64,000 nt of DNA from Leucothrix arctica (GTDB lineage Bacteria > Pseudomonadota > Gammaproteobacteria > Thiotrichales > Thiotrichaceae). The translations under genes and the position numbers were made by a program. The notes beneath the pieces are model-generated. The model was given only the letters and a program-made list of their open reading frames with translations. It was not told where the DNA came from and made no database searches. The DNA is taken from the NCBI RefSeq assembly GCF_003172895.1, contig NZ_QGKL01000042.1:620001-684000 (forward strand), in the 5' to 3' direction. Of this stretch, positions 24,502 to 34,109 are shown in pieces; within the stretch, counting starts at the first letter, position 1; each line of letters starts with the position of its first letter.

Positions 24502-25689
24502 CTAAACCTGCGTCTGTTCAAGGGCGGCTATGATACGCCAATCATCACCAATTGCACGAATATCCTGAATTTTCAGGTTAATTCTCTGTTGCATGGTGGT
24601 CAAATTTGGGAGATTAAAAGCACCCATCGCGTCACTACCTAACAAATGTGGCGCCATATACAATAATAACTCGTCGGCCAAACCTGCTTCTAGCAAGTTC
24701 CCGCAAAGCTTTGAGCCTGCTTCGGTGTGTACTTCGTTTATCTCACGGTTAGCTAGGTCTTTTAATACTTCAACTAACGATATAGTGCCGTTAGCATCCT
24801 TTTCAACAACAACGACCTCAGCACCCGCTTGAACTAAAGCTGAAATCTTATCGGCTGTTACGCTAGCAGCTTTGTCTATAGTGGTCTTGTTCGTTGCTTC
24901 ATCGATCATAACTGCACTTCCACTCACCGCAGTGTAAATAAGTGTCTTACCCGATAACGATAATATCTTAGCAGATGGTGGGCAGCGCAGTTGAGTATCT
25001 AAGATAACACGCGTTGGCTGCCTGACTTCACCTTCGATATCTAACTCAATGGCGGTAAGGCGAACGGTTAATGAAGGGTCATCAGCTAGTACAGTACCGA
25101 TACCCGTCAAAATCGCATCACATTTAGCACGATAAAACTGTACATCTTTACGGGCACTTTCGCCTGTAATCCACTTACTTTCACCTGAGGCAAGTGCTGT
25201 ACGTCCATCTAAACTAGTCGCCATTTTAACTCTAACAAAGGGCAAACCCTGCTCCATCCGTTTTATAAACCCAGGATTTAACGCACGAGACTCCGCTTCT
25301 AAAACACCACTAGTGACTTTAATACCTGCATCTTTCAGACGCTTAATGCCACGACCCGCAACGCGAGGATTAGGGTCTTGCATAGCAATAACAACTTCTG
25401 ATACGCCTGCTTTCACTAATGCATCTGAACATGGTGGTGTTCTACCAGTGTGTGAGCAAGGCTCTAAAGTAACGTAAGCAGTAGCACCAACAGGTGATTC
25501 GGATAAATTTTGTAGGGCGTCAATTTCGGCATGTGGTTGCCCTGCTCGACGGTGATAACCTTCGGCAATGACATTACCATTTTTAACAATGGCACAACCC
25601 ACTCGGGGGTTTGGGTGCGTTGTGTACTGACCACGCTTCGCAAGTTGAATGGCTCGGACCATGTACTGCAAGTGTCGAATGTCAGTCAT
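24502..25689 (-). CDS. ribD: Bifunctional riboflavin biosynthesis protein RibD (deaminase/reductase)
   Basis: The protein has 395 residues, against about 367 in E. coli. The N-terminal deaminase has HAEIDAL and PCSHTGRTPPC, the zinc ligands. The reductase half begins near residue 150 with RVKMATSLDGRTAL and has GIGTVLADDPSLTVR. The extra length is an insert rich in Ala and Thr around 255-280. It carries out two successive steps from the GTP-derived pyrimidine. It starts one base after the nrdR stop. Confidence 0.92.
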   Translation of the reverse strand: MTDIRHLQYMVRAIQLAKRGQYTTHPNPRVGCAIVKNGNVIAEGYHRRAGQPHAEIDALQNLSESPVGATAYVTLEPCSHTGRTPPCSDALVKAGVSEVVIAMQDPNPRVAGRGIKRLKDAGIKVTSGVLEAESRALNPGFIKRMEQGLPFVRVKMATSLDGRTALASGESKWITGESARKDVQFYRAKCDAILTGIGTVLADDPSLTVRLTAIELDIEGEVRQPTRVILDTQLRCPPSAKILSLSGKTLIYTAVSGSAVMIDEATNKTTIDKAASVTADKISALVQAGAEVVVVEKDANGTISLVEVLKDLANREINEVHTEAGSKLCGNLLEAGLADELLLYMAPHLLGSDAMGAFNLPNLTTMQQRINLKIQDIRAIGDDWRIIAALEQTQV

Positions 25690-25690
25690 A

Positions 25691-26161
25691 TTAACTCTTT
25701 TGGGTAGCTGCTTTACTTTCCATCAAGTTAATCGTTTTGACAAACTCGTCTATATCACTAAAGCTGCGATAAACCGATGCAAAACGGATAAAGGCTACGC
25801 CATCTAACTCACGCAACTCATCCATCACTCGCTCGCCTATCCACTGCGACTCTACTTCACGTAAGCCACTGCTTAATATTTTCTTCTTAATCTGTTGAAT
25901 CGCCCGATCAATACTATCCATACTGACCGGACGTTTTTCTAACGCTAGCATCATCCCTGCGCGTATTTTGTCCACGTTAAACGCTTCCCCTACGCCATCG
26001 CTTTTTGAAACACGTGGCATATTAAGGTCGGCATACTCATAGGTTGTGAAACGCTCATCGCAGCTACCGCATTTACGGCGTCTACGAACCTGATCTCCAT
26101 CAGGGCCTAAGCGTGAGTCAACAACTCGAGTATCTGTGGCACTACAAAAGGGACAATGCAT
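25691..26161 (-). CDS. nrdR: Transcriptional repressor NrdR
   Basis: The protein has 156 residues. The zinc ribbon at the N-terminus has CPFC (3-6) and CGSC (31-34), followed by an ATP-cone domain ([14 protein letters not shown]...). NrdR senses ATP/dATP and represses ribonucleotide reductase genes. It lies 9 bases downstream of glyA and one base before ribD, matching the common glyA-nrdR-ribD order. Confidence 0.93.
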   Translation of the reverse strand: MHCPFCSATDTRVVDSRLGPDGDQVRRRRKCGSCDERFTTYEYADLNMPRVSKSDGVGEAFNVDKIRAGMMLALEKRPVSMDSIDRAIQQIKKKILSSGLREVESQWIGERVMDELRELDGVAFIRFASVYRSFSDIDEFVKTINLMESKAATQKS

Positions 26162-26170
26162 TCGCTTAAC

Positions 26171-27427
26171 TTACTCTGCGTAAACTGGAAGACGCTTACA
26201 AACTGCACTTACTTTAGCTTTAACAGCGTCAGTAACAGTTTGGTCATCAATATTTTCTAAGATATCGCAAATCCAGTTAGTCAGATCAATACACTCTTGC
26301 TCTTTAAAGCCACGTGTAGTGATTGCAGGCGTACCAATACGAATTCCGCTAGTCACGAATGGAGACTGTGGGTCATTGGGTACAGAGTTCTTGTTTACTG
26401 TAATGTGAGCATTGCCTAGTGCAGCGTCAGCAACCTTACCCGTCAGTCCCTTATCAATCAGATCAAGTAGGAACAAGTGGTTATCAGTACCACCAGAAAC
26501 GATGTTAAAACCACGTTCGATGAATGTATTAGCCATTGCTTGAGCGTTCTTAACCACTTGCTTTTGGTAAGTGGTAAACTCAGGCTCCATCGCTTCTTTG
26601 AATGAAACCGCTTTAGCAGCGATAACGTGCATCAAAGGACCACCCTGTGTACCAGGGAATACCGCAGAGTTAAGCTTCTTCTCAATCTCTGGGTTAGCTT
26701 TAGCTAGGATGATTCCACCACGTGGACCACGTAACGTCTTGTGAGTTGTTGACGTCGTAACATCAGCAATCTGTACAGGGGATGGGTAAACACCTGCTGC
26801 AACTAGACCAGCAACGTGAGCCATATCAACAAACAAAATTGCGCCAATTTTGTCCGAAATGTCACGGAAACGCTGCCAATCCATAATACGAGAATACGCA
26901 GAGAAACCAGCAATGATCATCTTAGGCTTATGCTCAAGCGCTAGTGCTTCAACTTGATCATAATCTACTTCGCCAGTCTCATTATTTAGACCATACTGAA
27001 CTGCGTTGTAAACCTTACCAGAGAAGCTTACGTGTGAACCGTGAGTCAAGTGACCACCGTCAGACAAGCTCATTCCTAAGACTGTGTCACCTGGATTAAG
27101 TAGTGCCATGTAAACAGAAAGGTTTGCAGACGAACCTGAATGAGGCTGTACGTTTGCGTAGTCAGCGCCAAACAAATCTTTCGCACGTTGAACAGCTAAG
27201 CTTTCAGCAACATCAACAAACTCACAACCACCGTAGTAGCGCTTTGAAGGATAGCCTTCTGCGTATTTATTAGTAAGTACAGAGCCTTGCGCTTCCATTA
27301 CACGAGGGCTTGTGTAGTTTTCTGACGCGATTAGTTCGATGTGGTCTTCTTGGCGCTGTGCTTCATCAGCAAGCGACTCAAATAACTCGGCATCATAGTC
27401 GGCAATATTCATATCAATGTTAAACAC
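26171..27427 (-). CDS. glyA: Serine hydroxymethyltransferase
   Basis: The protein has 418 residues. The PLP lysine is in [15 protein letters not shown] (about residue 231), and [16 protein letters not shown] is diagnostic. It interconverts serine and glycine with tetrahydrofolate. The start is GTG at 27427, supported by AAGGAAT with 9-base spacing; an ATG five codons later is too far from it. It is the first gene of the run glyA-nrdR-ribD-ribE-nusB-thiL-pgpA. Confidence 0.95.
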   Translation of the reverse strand: MFNIDMNIADYDAELFESLADEAQRQEDHIELIASENYTSPRVMEAQGSVLTNKYAEGYPSKRYYGGCEFVDVAESLAVQRAKDLFGADYANVQPHSGSSANLSVYMALLNPGDTVLGMSLSDGGHLTHGSHVSFSGKVYNAVQYGLNNETGEVDYDQVEALALEHKPKMIIAGFSAYSRIMDWQRFRDISDKIGAILFVDMAHVAGLVAAGVYPSPVQIADVTTSTTHKTLRGPRGGIILAKANPEIEKKLNSAVFPGTQGGPLMHVIAAKAVSFKEAMEPEFTTYQKQVVKNAQAMANTFIERGFNIVSGGTDNHLFLLDLIDKGLTGKVADAALGNAHITVNKNSVPNDPQSPFVTSGIRIGTPAITTRGFKEQECIDLTNWICDILENIDDQTVTDAVKAKVSAVCKRLPVYAE

Positions 27428-27565
27428 GTTTACTATTCCTTTTAGCTAAAGCTACGGCAATTCTAAAAACTGGTATGGGGTCATTTCTGCAATACGATTA
27501 CAGAGCTGTATAGTGTATCGGAAACCCGAATTTCATAGCTAGCAAAATCTCCCCATTCCGGTCGA

Positions 27566-29053
27566 TTACATCATACCATTGAACTCTTTTGCATCATCTC
27601 GCAGAGTTTTACGGTTGATATCGTAAACGAGACCTAGCAGTAAGTTCTTTTGCTTTCGGTATTCAGCATCCCTTGGAGGATAATATTGATACAGACCACG
27701 AGCTAGTTTGTAATCCCATTTAAAGTTTTTCATATACGGGAATCGATCAGGCTGTTTTTGGTAAATACGATCAAACGGTGTATCAGGCAACGGCTTAAAA
27801 CGCGATAGACGAATTCGGTCTAAGTACTTTTCATGTTTTTTAATAAACTCAACGGTGAGACGCAAGTCCTCAGCCGTTTCACCGGGAAAACTCTGCATCA
27901 TTGATGTTCTGACACTGATCCCTGCATCATAAGCATTCTTTAAAAATTCACCCGCCTCCTCTACTTTTGTGCCTTTTTTCATTGTATCTAATAACACTTG
28001 GCTTCCTGACTCCAAACCAAAAGAAATCCGTGTCAGACCCGCTTTCTTAGCAGCAAATAAACTCTCCCGATCAAGCCCATTATCACCTAGGTGATTCACA
28101 TGTACGGTACCTATCCATCTAGCCCCGGGTACTGTTTTCTGCATATTATTTATTAAGCCATACCAAACATCTAAGTCCGAATTTAATTTTATATCGAGAA
28201 AAATAAAGTCACTACTACTGTGGATATTAGACTGAACACGCAGCTCATCGAGTACTGCATCTAAGCCTCGTGAACGGAATGTGCGACCATTTGCTGACAC
28301 AACATCACCACAGAAAGTGCAGGCTCCCCAACTACATCCTCGACCGGACATAATTGGAACAATCTTGTGTGGATACTTCTGCCAAGGAAAATCTGTAAAA
28401 TCAGGCGCTGGTAAACGATTTAACTGCTGTAATGGGAGTAATGGTTGTACTTCGGTGTTTTGCCTAATGGTAAACACACCTTCATGATCAGATAGATCTT
28501 TACCCGCAAGCATATCCTTGACAATATCAACCAGCTCAAACTCTACCTCACCACCAACGATAGCATTGATACCCTCTAAGCCAAGCCATTGCTTTGTAAC
28601 ACGATCAAGATTAAAGAATGGCCCACCTAGAAGAACAGGTACTCCCTGTTTTTTAGCTTTTTCCCCAATAATCTTACACATCTCAAAATGATCTAAATAA
28701 GCCGATATTAGAATTGCTGAAGGCTTTTTCTCTATTGCCTTGTCTAATTCGGAAAGCATTTTAGGGTGCGGTTTAGTATTTCGCTTTGCAAGTTGCTCCC
28801 TTAGAAAGTCTCGGGATAAGCGCATAACAGGGTTGCCTGAAAAATACAGTCGCCGCATCAGCTGATCTTTCCACGTCTCAGGGTTATCTCGTGTAAAGGC
28901 AGGAACACCAAGGGCTAACGGACTCAATAACTCAACGTTATAGTGGGCCTGTCGCAAACTTTTTATTAGATAACCGACGGCTAGCGTTGGGTATGCTGCA
29001 AAGTTATTAAGATCTACGAATAGAATATTACTGGTTTGAGTTTTATTTTCCAT
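27566..29053 (-). CDS. B12-binding domain radical SAM protein of unknown substrate
   Basis: The protein has 495 residues. Residues about 10-190 look like a cobalamin-binding Rossmann domain (FVDLNNFAAYPTLAVGYL, LISAYLDHFEM, VLLGGPFF). The radical SAM cluster is GRGCSWGACTFCGD (about 237-250, cysteines spaced C-x4-C-x2-C), followed by FLDIKLNSDL and SFGLESGSQ. Such enzymes methylate or rearrange unreactive carbons in lipids, hopanoids, cofactors or natural products. No biosynthetic partner adjoins. An FNR-like box and a -10 very close to the ATG lie upstream. Substrate unknown. Confidence 0.7.
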   Translation of the reverse strand: MENKTQTSNILFVDLNNFAAYPTLAVGYLIKSLRQAHYNVELLSPLALGVPAFTRDNPETWKDQLMRRLYFSGNPVMRLSRDFLREQLAKRNTKPHPKMLSELDKAIEKKPSAILISAYLDHFEMCKIIGEKAKKQGVPVLLGGPFFNLDRVTKQWLGLEGINAIVGGEVEFELVDIVKDMLAGKDLSDHEGVFTIRQNTEVQPLLPLQQLNRLPAPDFTDFPWQKYPHKIVPIMSGRGCSWGACTFCGDVVSANGRTFRSRGLDAVLDELRVQSNIHSSSDFIFLDIKLNSDLDVWYGLINNMQKTVPGARWIGTVHVNHLGDNGLDRESLFAAKKAGLTRISFGLESGSQVLLDTMKKGTKVEEAGEFLKNAYDAGISVRTSMMQSFPGETAEDLRLTVEFIKKHEKYLDRIRLSRFKPLPDTPFDRIYQKQPDRFPYMKNFKWDYKLARGLYQYYPPRDAEYRKQKNLLLGLVYDINRKTLRDDAKEFNGMM

Positions 29054-29059
29054 GCCCTA

Positions 29060-29120
29060 TTTATAGGACATAATTTAGATAAAAGTAGCATCGACATAAC
29101 AAATAATTGATCAATATCAT
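29060..29120 (-). promoter_or_regulatory. FNR/ANR-like box and -10 element upstream of the radical SAM gene
   Basis: TTGAT-CAAT-ATCAT (29107-29120) matches the FNR consensus TTGAT-N4-ATCAA except for the last base. On the minus strand TATAAA (29065-29060) is 6 bases from the ATG, placing transcription start at or next to the start codon. The FNR box centre is then about 60 bases upstream, near the class I activation position. The -35 (CTACTT) is poor, as expected for an activator-dependent promoter. Confidence 0.4.
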
Positions 29121-29147
29121 TTATCGATGTCACTAGTAAAACGCTAA

Positions 29148-29837
29148 TTATTTAAGTGATAAGTTTATTGATTGAATCACTGACAAAGGCTGCTTGGCTT
29201 GAGTAATTGGACGGCCAACTACAATGTAGTTAACACCAACAGCTTTGGCTGCTTCAGGCGTCATAATACGCTGCTGATCTCCCTGATCAGAACCAGTAGG
29301 ACGAATACCGGGTGTTATGAGCAAGAATTCATCTTTATGTTCTGCACGAAGCATCTCTGCTTCTTGAGCGGAGCAAACGACACCCGATAATCCGTGGTTA
29401 GCCGTTAAAGCCGCAAGACGCTTTACTTGATGCTCAGGCTCCCCAGACACACCTGTAGCTTCAAGTTGTATTTGATTCATAGACGTGAGTACTGTGACGG
29501 CAATAAGCAAAGGTGGCTTATCATAAGTACTTAACGCATTAGCTGCAGCATCTAACATCACTGGGCCGCCACTTGCATGAACATTAATCATCCAAACACC
29601 TAGGTCGGCAGCACTTTGGCACGCACCTGCAACAGTATTAGGAATATCATGAAACTTAAGATCCAAAAATACTTTATAACCTGCTGCAACTAATGTTTTT
29701 ACGAATTCTGGGCCTGATGCAACGTAGAGTTGTAGACCTACTTTTAAAATACAATCGTTTGGAGAAAGTGGCTCAATAAACTCAAGCGCTTGTTTAGCCG
29801 TTGGGAAATCCAACGCAATAATTAACATACTAGACAT
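29148..29837 (-). CDS. pyrF: Orotidine 5'-phosphate decarboxylase
   Basis: The protein has 229 residues. LIIALDFPTAK at the start and LDLKFHDIPNTVAGA (catalytic Lys/Asp region) are PyrF signatures; GIRP and GRPI near the end bind phosphate. It carries out the last step of UMP synthesis. AGGA lies 8 bases before the ATG. It starts 15 bases after lapB, the normal order. Confidence 0.93.
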   Translation of the reverse strand: MSSMLIIALDFPTAKQALEFIEPLSPNDCILKVGLQLYVASGPEFVKTLVAAGYKVFLDLKFHDIPNTVAGACQSAADLGVWMINVHASGGPVMLDAAANALSTYDKPPLLIAVTVLTSMNQIQLEATGVSGEPEHQVKRLAALTANHGLSGVVCSAQEAEMLRAEHKDEFLLITPGIRPTGSDQGDQQRIMTPEAAKAVGVNYIVVGRPITQAKQPLSVIQSINLSLK

Positions 29838-29852
29838 AAGTTATTCCTAAAA

Positions 29853-30986
29853 CTAAACGTGGGCAACTTCGTCCCAGTGGTTACACGCTGGACAGCGCCA
29901 TAAAAAATCGTGCATTTTATATCCACAGTGAAGGCACTGAAAACCTGGCTGGCTAGATAGGTATTTACCCATAGCACTATCAATGAGTTTCAGCGGTTCA
30001 TTATCACTGTCTTGTGCTTGATACACAGTCACTGCTTTACTAATTGTACGCACGTTTAATTGGCGAGTAGTCAATACCTCAGGTAGACGCTCTGCAACAA
30101 CCTCATTTGGGCCATGCTCGATCGCTAAGCGTAAAGCGAACTCAAGTACTTTCACATCAGAGGATGTTTCGAATAACTGAAACAGCTGGCCTTGTAAATC
30201 GCCAATAATATTAGCTTCAGTATAGGCCTTTACCATTGAGGGATAGATCATAGCCAACAATTGAGGCGCTATTTTAGCCACCTCTAAATACAAGCTACTT
30301 GCAGCAAAGTGCTCATGTTGCATTAATTGAACATCAGCTTGAAGAATCTTAATTCGATTGGAGTTTGGAGCAGATTCTGAGGCTTTACTTAAAAGCTCAT
30401 TAACTTGTTGAATATGTCCTGTCTGGAGCGCTTGTTCGGCAAGCTCGCAGTAATAGTTAGCAATTAAATGACTAACATCTTCGCTAGCTGACAATTGAGT
30501 GACTTCAATTGCCTTTTCCCACTCTTGTGTCTGCTCGTAAATATTACGTAACGCTTTTCTAGCGTCAACATCACTAGGGTTTGTTTGCAACAATTCGGTA
30601 AAAACACTTTCAGCCCTATCCATCATACCTGCAGCAAGGAAGTCTTTACCTAGTGCAAGCATAGTTATGGTTTTTTGTTCGCGACTGAGCGATGCTCTAC
30701 CAATTAGATTTTGATGAACACTTAAGGCTCGATCTACTTCACCACGATTACGAAATAGATTTCCCAACAAAAGATAAGTTTCTGCTGTGTACTCGTCGAT
30801 TTCTGGACGATTAAGGAATACATCCAGTGCTTTATCGGGTTGCTCATCTAAAAGGAAATTTACACCTTTTACAAAATTATCAGAAAGCTGACGCTTTTCA
30901 GGCGATTGTTTTTTGAGACTTTTTCCTGATGCTCGCCAACCCGAGTAAAATGCTAGAGGCAACAGTAAAAATAGTAACTCAATCAT
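29853..30986 (-). CDS. lapB: Lipopolysaccharide assembly protein LapB
   Basis: The protein has 377 residues (389 in E. coli). It has an N-terminal membrane anchor (LLFLLLPLAFYSGW), a long series of TPR helices, and a C-terminal rubredoxin-like metal site with CLHCGYK and CPACNHW. LapB regulates LpxC degradation by FtsH and so LPS amount. The usual upstream partner lapA (DUF1049) is absent: only 40 bases separate lapB from ihfB. Confidence 0.88.
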   Translation of the reverse strand: MIELLFLLLPLAFYSGWRASGKSLKKQSPEKRQLSDNFVKGVNFLLDEQPDKALDVFLNRPEIDEYTAETYLLLGNLFRNRGEVDRALSVHQNLIGRASLSREQKTITMLALGKDFLAAGMMDRAESVFTELLQTNPSDVDARKALRNIYEQTQEWEKAIEVTQLSASEDVSHLIANYYCELAEQALQTGHIQQVNELLSKASESAPNSNRIKILQADVQLMQHEHFAASSLYLEVAKIAPQLLAMIYPSMVKAYTEANIIGDLQGQLFQLFETSSDVKVLEFALRLAIEHGPNEVVAERLPEVLTTRQLNVRTISKAVTVYQAQDSDNEPLKLIDSAMGKYLSSQPGFQCLHCGYKMHDFLWRCPACNHWDEVAHV

Positions 30987-31026
30987 GAGTAGCTCTTCTC
31001 AATAACAACAGCGCTAAAAGCAATAT

Positions 31027-31335
31027 CTATTGTTCAGTAATCGGAAAGGTTTCTTTAGAGGCATCTACACGGTCACGCAGTGCTTTACCTGGCTTAAAGT
31101 GAGGAACGTACTTAGGCGACAAATCTACTGTCTCACCTGTTTTAGGGTTACGTCCACGACGTGCTGCGCGGTAGTGTAAAGAGAAGCTACCAAACCCTCT
31201 GATTTCGATACGACTTCCTGACGATAGAGTATCACTCATTTGTTCTAGTAATATTTTAACGGATAGCTCTACATCACGACCACTTAAGTGGCTCTGTTTT
31301 CTAGAAAGAATATCAATAATTTCGGATTTAGTCAT
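31027..31335 (-). CDS. ihfB: Integration host factor beta subunit
   Basis: The protein has 102 residues. [36 protein letters not shown] (the DNA-intercalating arm) and [11 protein letters not shown] identify the beta subunit, which lies downstream of rpsA as usual. With IhfA it bends DNA sharply at specific sites. A terminator lies between rpsA and ihfB, so ihfB may have its own promoter. Confidence 0.92.
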   Translation of the reverse strand: MTKSEIIDILSRKQSHLSGRDVELSVKILLEQMSDTLSSGSRIEIRGFGSFSLHYRAARRGRNPKTGETVDLSPKYVPHFKPGKALRDRVDASKETFPITEQ

Positions 31336-31423
31336 TGCTCTGTGTTCCTCGTTCTTGTTCGATGGGAGTTTACTACGACTCCTAAAAAAATAATAGAGAG
31401 AAATCTATTAAGATCTTGAATTT

Positions 31424-31465
31424 AAATAAAAAAAGCCTGATACACATGTGCGCATCAGGCTTTTT
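31424..31465 (-). terminator. Intrinsic terminator of rpsA
   Basis: AAAAAGCCTGAT (31430-31441) and ATCAGGCTTTTT (31454-31465) are exact inverted repeats with a 12-base loop, followed on the minus strand by a T run. Confidence 0.85.
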
Positions 31466-31528
31466 ATAGCAGACTAATTGGTCCGTAAACCAACTAGCTT
31501 AAGCTTTCTTTACAGAGAAAATCTGTAA

Positions 31529-33193
31529 TTACTCACCCATCTGCTCTTTGAAGATATCACCAAGTGAAGTACCTGAAGAAGAGCGATTACTATACTCTTT
31601 CATTACTTCAGCTTCATCAGCAAAGTCTTTCGCTTTGATAGATAGGTTCATCATGCGTGTCTTACGATCAACGCCCATGAACTTAGCTTCAACTGCTTCG
31701 CCAACTTTCAAGATAGTGCTTGCATCTTCAACACGGTCACGAGAAAGCTCAGAAGCGCGTAGAGATCCTTCAATACCATCGCCAAGGTCAACTTTAGCCA
31801 TCTTAGGAGTCACTTCAGTGATTGTTCCTTTAACGATTGTGCCCTTAGGGTTAGCAGCTAGGTAAGCAGAGAATGGGTCTTGATCCATTTGCTTGATACC
31901 TAGAGAAATACGTTCACGCTCTGGATCTACAGCAAGAACGATTGCTTCAACTTCGTCGCCCTTCTTGTAATCACGTACAGCTTCTTCACCTTGAACATTC
32001 CAAGAGATATCAGAAAGATGTACTAGACCGTCGATGCCGCCATCTAGACCGATAAAGATACCGAAGTCAGTGATTGACTTGATGTTACCTTTAACGATGT
32101 CGTTCTTGTTGAATGACTTAGCAAACTCATCCCATGGATTAGCTTTACACTGCTTCATACCAAGAGAGATACGACGACGTTCTGCGTCGATATCCAAGAT
32201 CATTACTTCAACTTCATCGCCTAGTGTAACGACTTTAGATGGGTTAACGTTCTTGTTAGTCCAGTCCATTTCAGAAACGTGAACAAGACCTTCAACACCA
32301 TCTTCGATCTCTACGAAACAACCGTAGTCAGTCAAGTTGCTCACCTTACCGAATAAACGAGTGTTTACAGGGTAACGACGAACAAGGTCCTGCCATGGAT
32401 CTTCACCCAATTGCTTAAGACCTAGTGATACACGGCTCTTCTCTTTGTCGAACTTAAGGATCTTAACGTCAACTTCATCACCCATCTGGATGATTTCTGA
32501 AGGATGCTTAACACGCTTCCAAGCCATATCAGTGATATGTAGAAGACCGTCAATTCCGCCCAAGTCGATGAAAGCACCGTAGTCGGTCAGGTTCTTGACG
32601 ATACCTTTAACTACCTTACCTTCAGCTAGTGTCTCAAGAAGTGCATCACGCTCAGCGCTGTACTCTTCTTCAACAACCGCACGACGAGAAACAACTACGT
32701 TGTTACGACGCTGGTCTAGCTTGATAAGTTTAAATTCTAGCTCTTTTCCTTCTAGGTAAGTCGTGTCGCGTACAGGACGCACATCAACCAATGACCCAGG
32801 TAGGAAAGCACGGATATCACCAAGCTCAACGGTGAAACCACCTTTAACTTTACCGCTGATGATACCAGTAATAATTTCGTCATTTTCGAGTGCTTCTTCC
32901 AACACTTCCCAAGCACGTAAACGGCGAGCTTTTTCACGAGACAATTTAGTCTCACCAAAGCCGTCTTCAACGCTTTCCAATGCAACTTCAACAACATCGC
33001 CTTTTACAACGGTAATTTCACCGGCTTCGTTTTTGAATTGCTCAGCAGGAATAACGCCTTCTGACTTTAGGCCTGCACTAACCGTTACAAAATCTGGAGT
33101 TACTTCAACAACTGTTGCGTTGACTAAAGAACCTGGCGTCATTTCAATAAACGTCAAACTCTCTTCAAATAACTCTGCAAAACTTTCGCTCAT
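31529..33193 (-). CDS. rpsA: 30S ribosomal protein S1
   Basis: The protein has 554 residues, against 557 in E. coli. The start is [12 protein letters not shown] at 33193, with AAGG 9 bases upstream; an in-frame extension to 33226 is not family-like. Six S1/OB repeats follow, with recurring GLVHVSEM or GLLHITDM and RRISLGMKQ motifs. S1 unfolds and docks mRNA on the 30S subunit. The leader contains a long-range helix that may serve autogenous control. Confidence 0.95.
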   Translation of the reverse strand: MSESFAELFEESLTFIEMTPGSLVNATVVEVTPDFVTVSAGLKSEGVIPAEQFKNEAGEITVVKGDVVEVALESVEDGFGETKLSREKARRLRAWEVLEEALENDEIITGIISGKVKGGFTVELGDIRAFLPGSLVDVRPVRDTTYLEGKELEFKLIKLDQRRNNVVVSRRAVVEEEYSAERDALLETLAEGKVVKGIVKNLTDYGAFIDLGGIDGLLHITDMAWKRVKHPSEIIQMGDEVDVKILKFDKEKSRVSLGLKQLGEDPWQDLVRRYPVNTRLFGKVSNLTDYGCFVEIEDGVEGLVHVSEMDWTNKNVNPSKVVTLGDEVEVMILDIDAERRRISLGMKQCKANPWDEFAKSFNKNDIVKGNIKSITDFGIFIGLDGGIDGLVHLSDISWNVQGEEAVRDYKKGDEVEAIVLAVDPERERISLGIKQMDQDPFSAYLAANPKGTIVKGTITEVTPKMAKVDLGDGIEGSLRASELSRDRVEDASTILKVGEAVEAKFMGVDRKTRMMNLSIKAKDFADEAEVMKEYSNRSSSGTSLGDIFKEQMGE

Positions 33194-33223
33194 GGTATAA
33201 AACCTTAAATATATAAACGACAG

Positions 33224-33335
33224 CACCCTGCTAACGTCGGGTTAAGTTAATTTTCAAACTCATTATTAAGCTTGAAAATAGACTAAGTAAAGTTACTAAA
33301 TAGCTGATATAAATATCGTTTTTGCTAACAGGGTG
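33224..33335 (-). promoter_or_regulatory. Possible S1 autoregulatory leader structure
   Basis: On the minus strand, CACCCTGTTAGC (from 33335) can pair fully with GTTAGCAGGGTG (to 33224), giving 12 pairs with two G-U wobbles. It closes an 88-base AT-rich loop 30 bases before the rpsA ATG. Known gammaproteobacterial rpsA leaders fold into hairpins that S1 recognises. Confidence 0.4.
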
Positions 33336-33357
33336 TTAGTAACTCTAATGTTCTTTT

Positions 33358-34029
33358 TCAGTGAGACTTATAGAAAGACAGAATCTTGGCAACAACCTCT
33401 TCGATAGACAAATCACTAGTATCTATCTCATGTGCGTCCTTTGCAGGGCGTAATGGAGAGTGCTTTCGATTCATGTCACGCGCATCGCGTTCTTGTATAT
33501 CACTGATTAGGCTGGCGAGATTATCATTAAGCTCATGATCTTTCAACTGTTTTAAACGTCTTTGGGCGCGAACTTCTGCGCTCGCTGTGAGGTATATTTT
33601 TAAAGTCGCATTAGGAAAAACAACCGTCCCCATATCACGACCATCAGCAACAAGCCCTGGTAATTGGGCAAAGTCACGTTGACGCTGAAGTAACGCTTCT
33701 CTTACTGAGATAACTGCGGCAACTTTTGATGCTGCATCACCTGCTTTTTCACTACGTATAGATTGACTAACATCAACGCCATCAAGTAACGCCAAAACAA
33801 TATTATTATCTTGTGCTTCAAAAGTGACAGGTAAGTTACGAGCGATCTCAGCAAGACCAACTTCATCATCAAAAGAACAAGCATTTTGAATCGCTGCAAA
33901 GGCGACTAGACGATAGAGGGCGCCACTATCTAGAATAGTCCAGCCCATTTCTTTGGCAATGCGTTGCGCAATAGTGCCTTTACCAGAACCAGCGGGACCA
34001 TCGATTGTTATAACAGGGGTATTACTCAT
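33358..34029 (-). CDS. cmk: Cytidylate kinase
   Basis: The protein has 223 residues from ATG 34029 (MSNTPVITIDGP); an in-frame TTG three codons earlier is less likely. The P-loop is GPAGSGKGT; LVADGRDMGTVVFP and RDARD are CMP-kinase motifs. It phosphorylates CMP and dCMP. It precedes rpsA as in most gammaproteobacteria, but aroA, the usual upstream neighbour, is replaced by a FimV-like gene. Confidence 0.93.
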   Translation of the reverse strand: MSNTPVITIDGPAGSGKGTIAQRIAKEMGWTILDSGALYRLVAFAAIQNACSFDDEVGLAEIARNLPVTFEAQDNNIVLALLDGVDVSQSIRSEKAGDAASKVAAVISVREALLQRQRDFAQLPGLVADGRDMGTVVFPNATLKIYLTASAEVRAQRRLKQLKDHELNDNLASLISDIQERDARDMNRKHSPLRPAKDAHEIDTSDLSIEEVVAKILSFYKSH

Positions 34030-34109
34030 CACTACCAAGCTTCACTTAAATCTAATTAGGTAAATTATGCCTTGTTTGAAGACAACTAACCAACCCTATC
34101 ACTTCAGAC

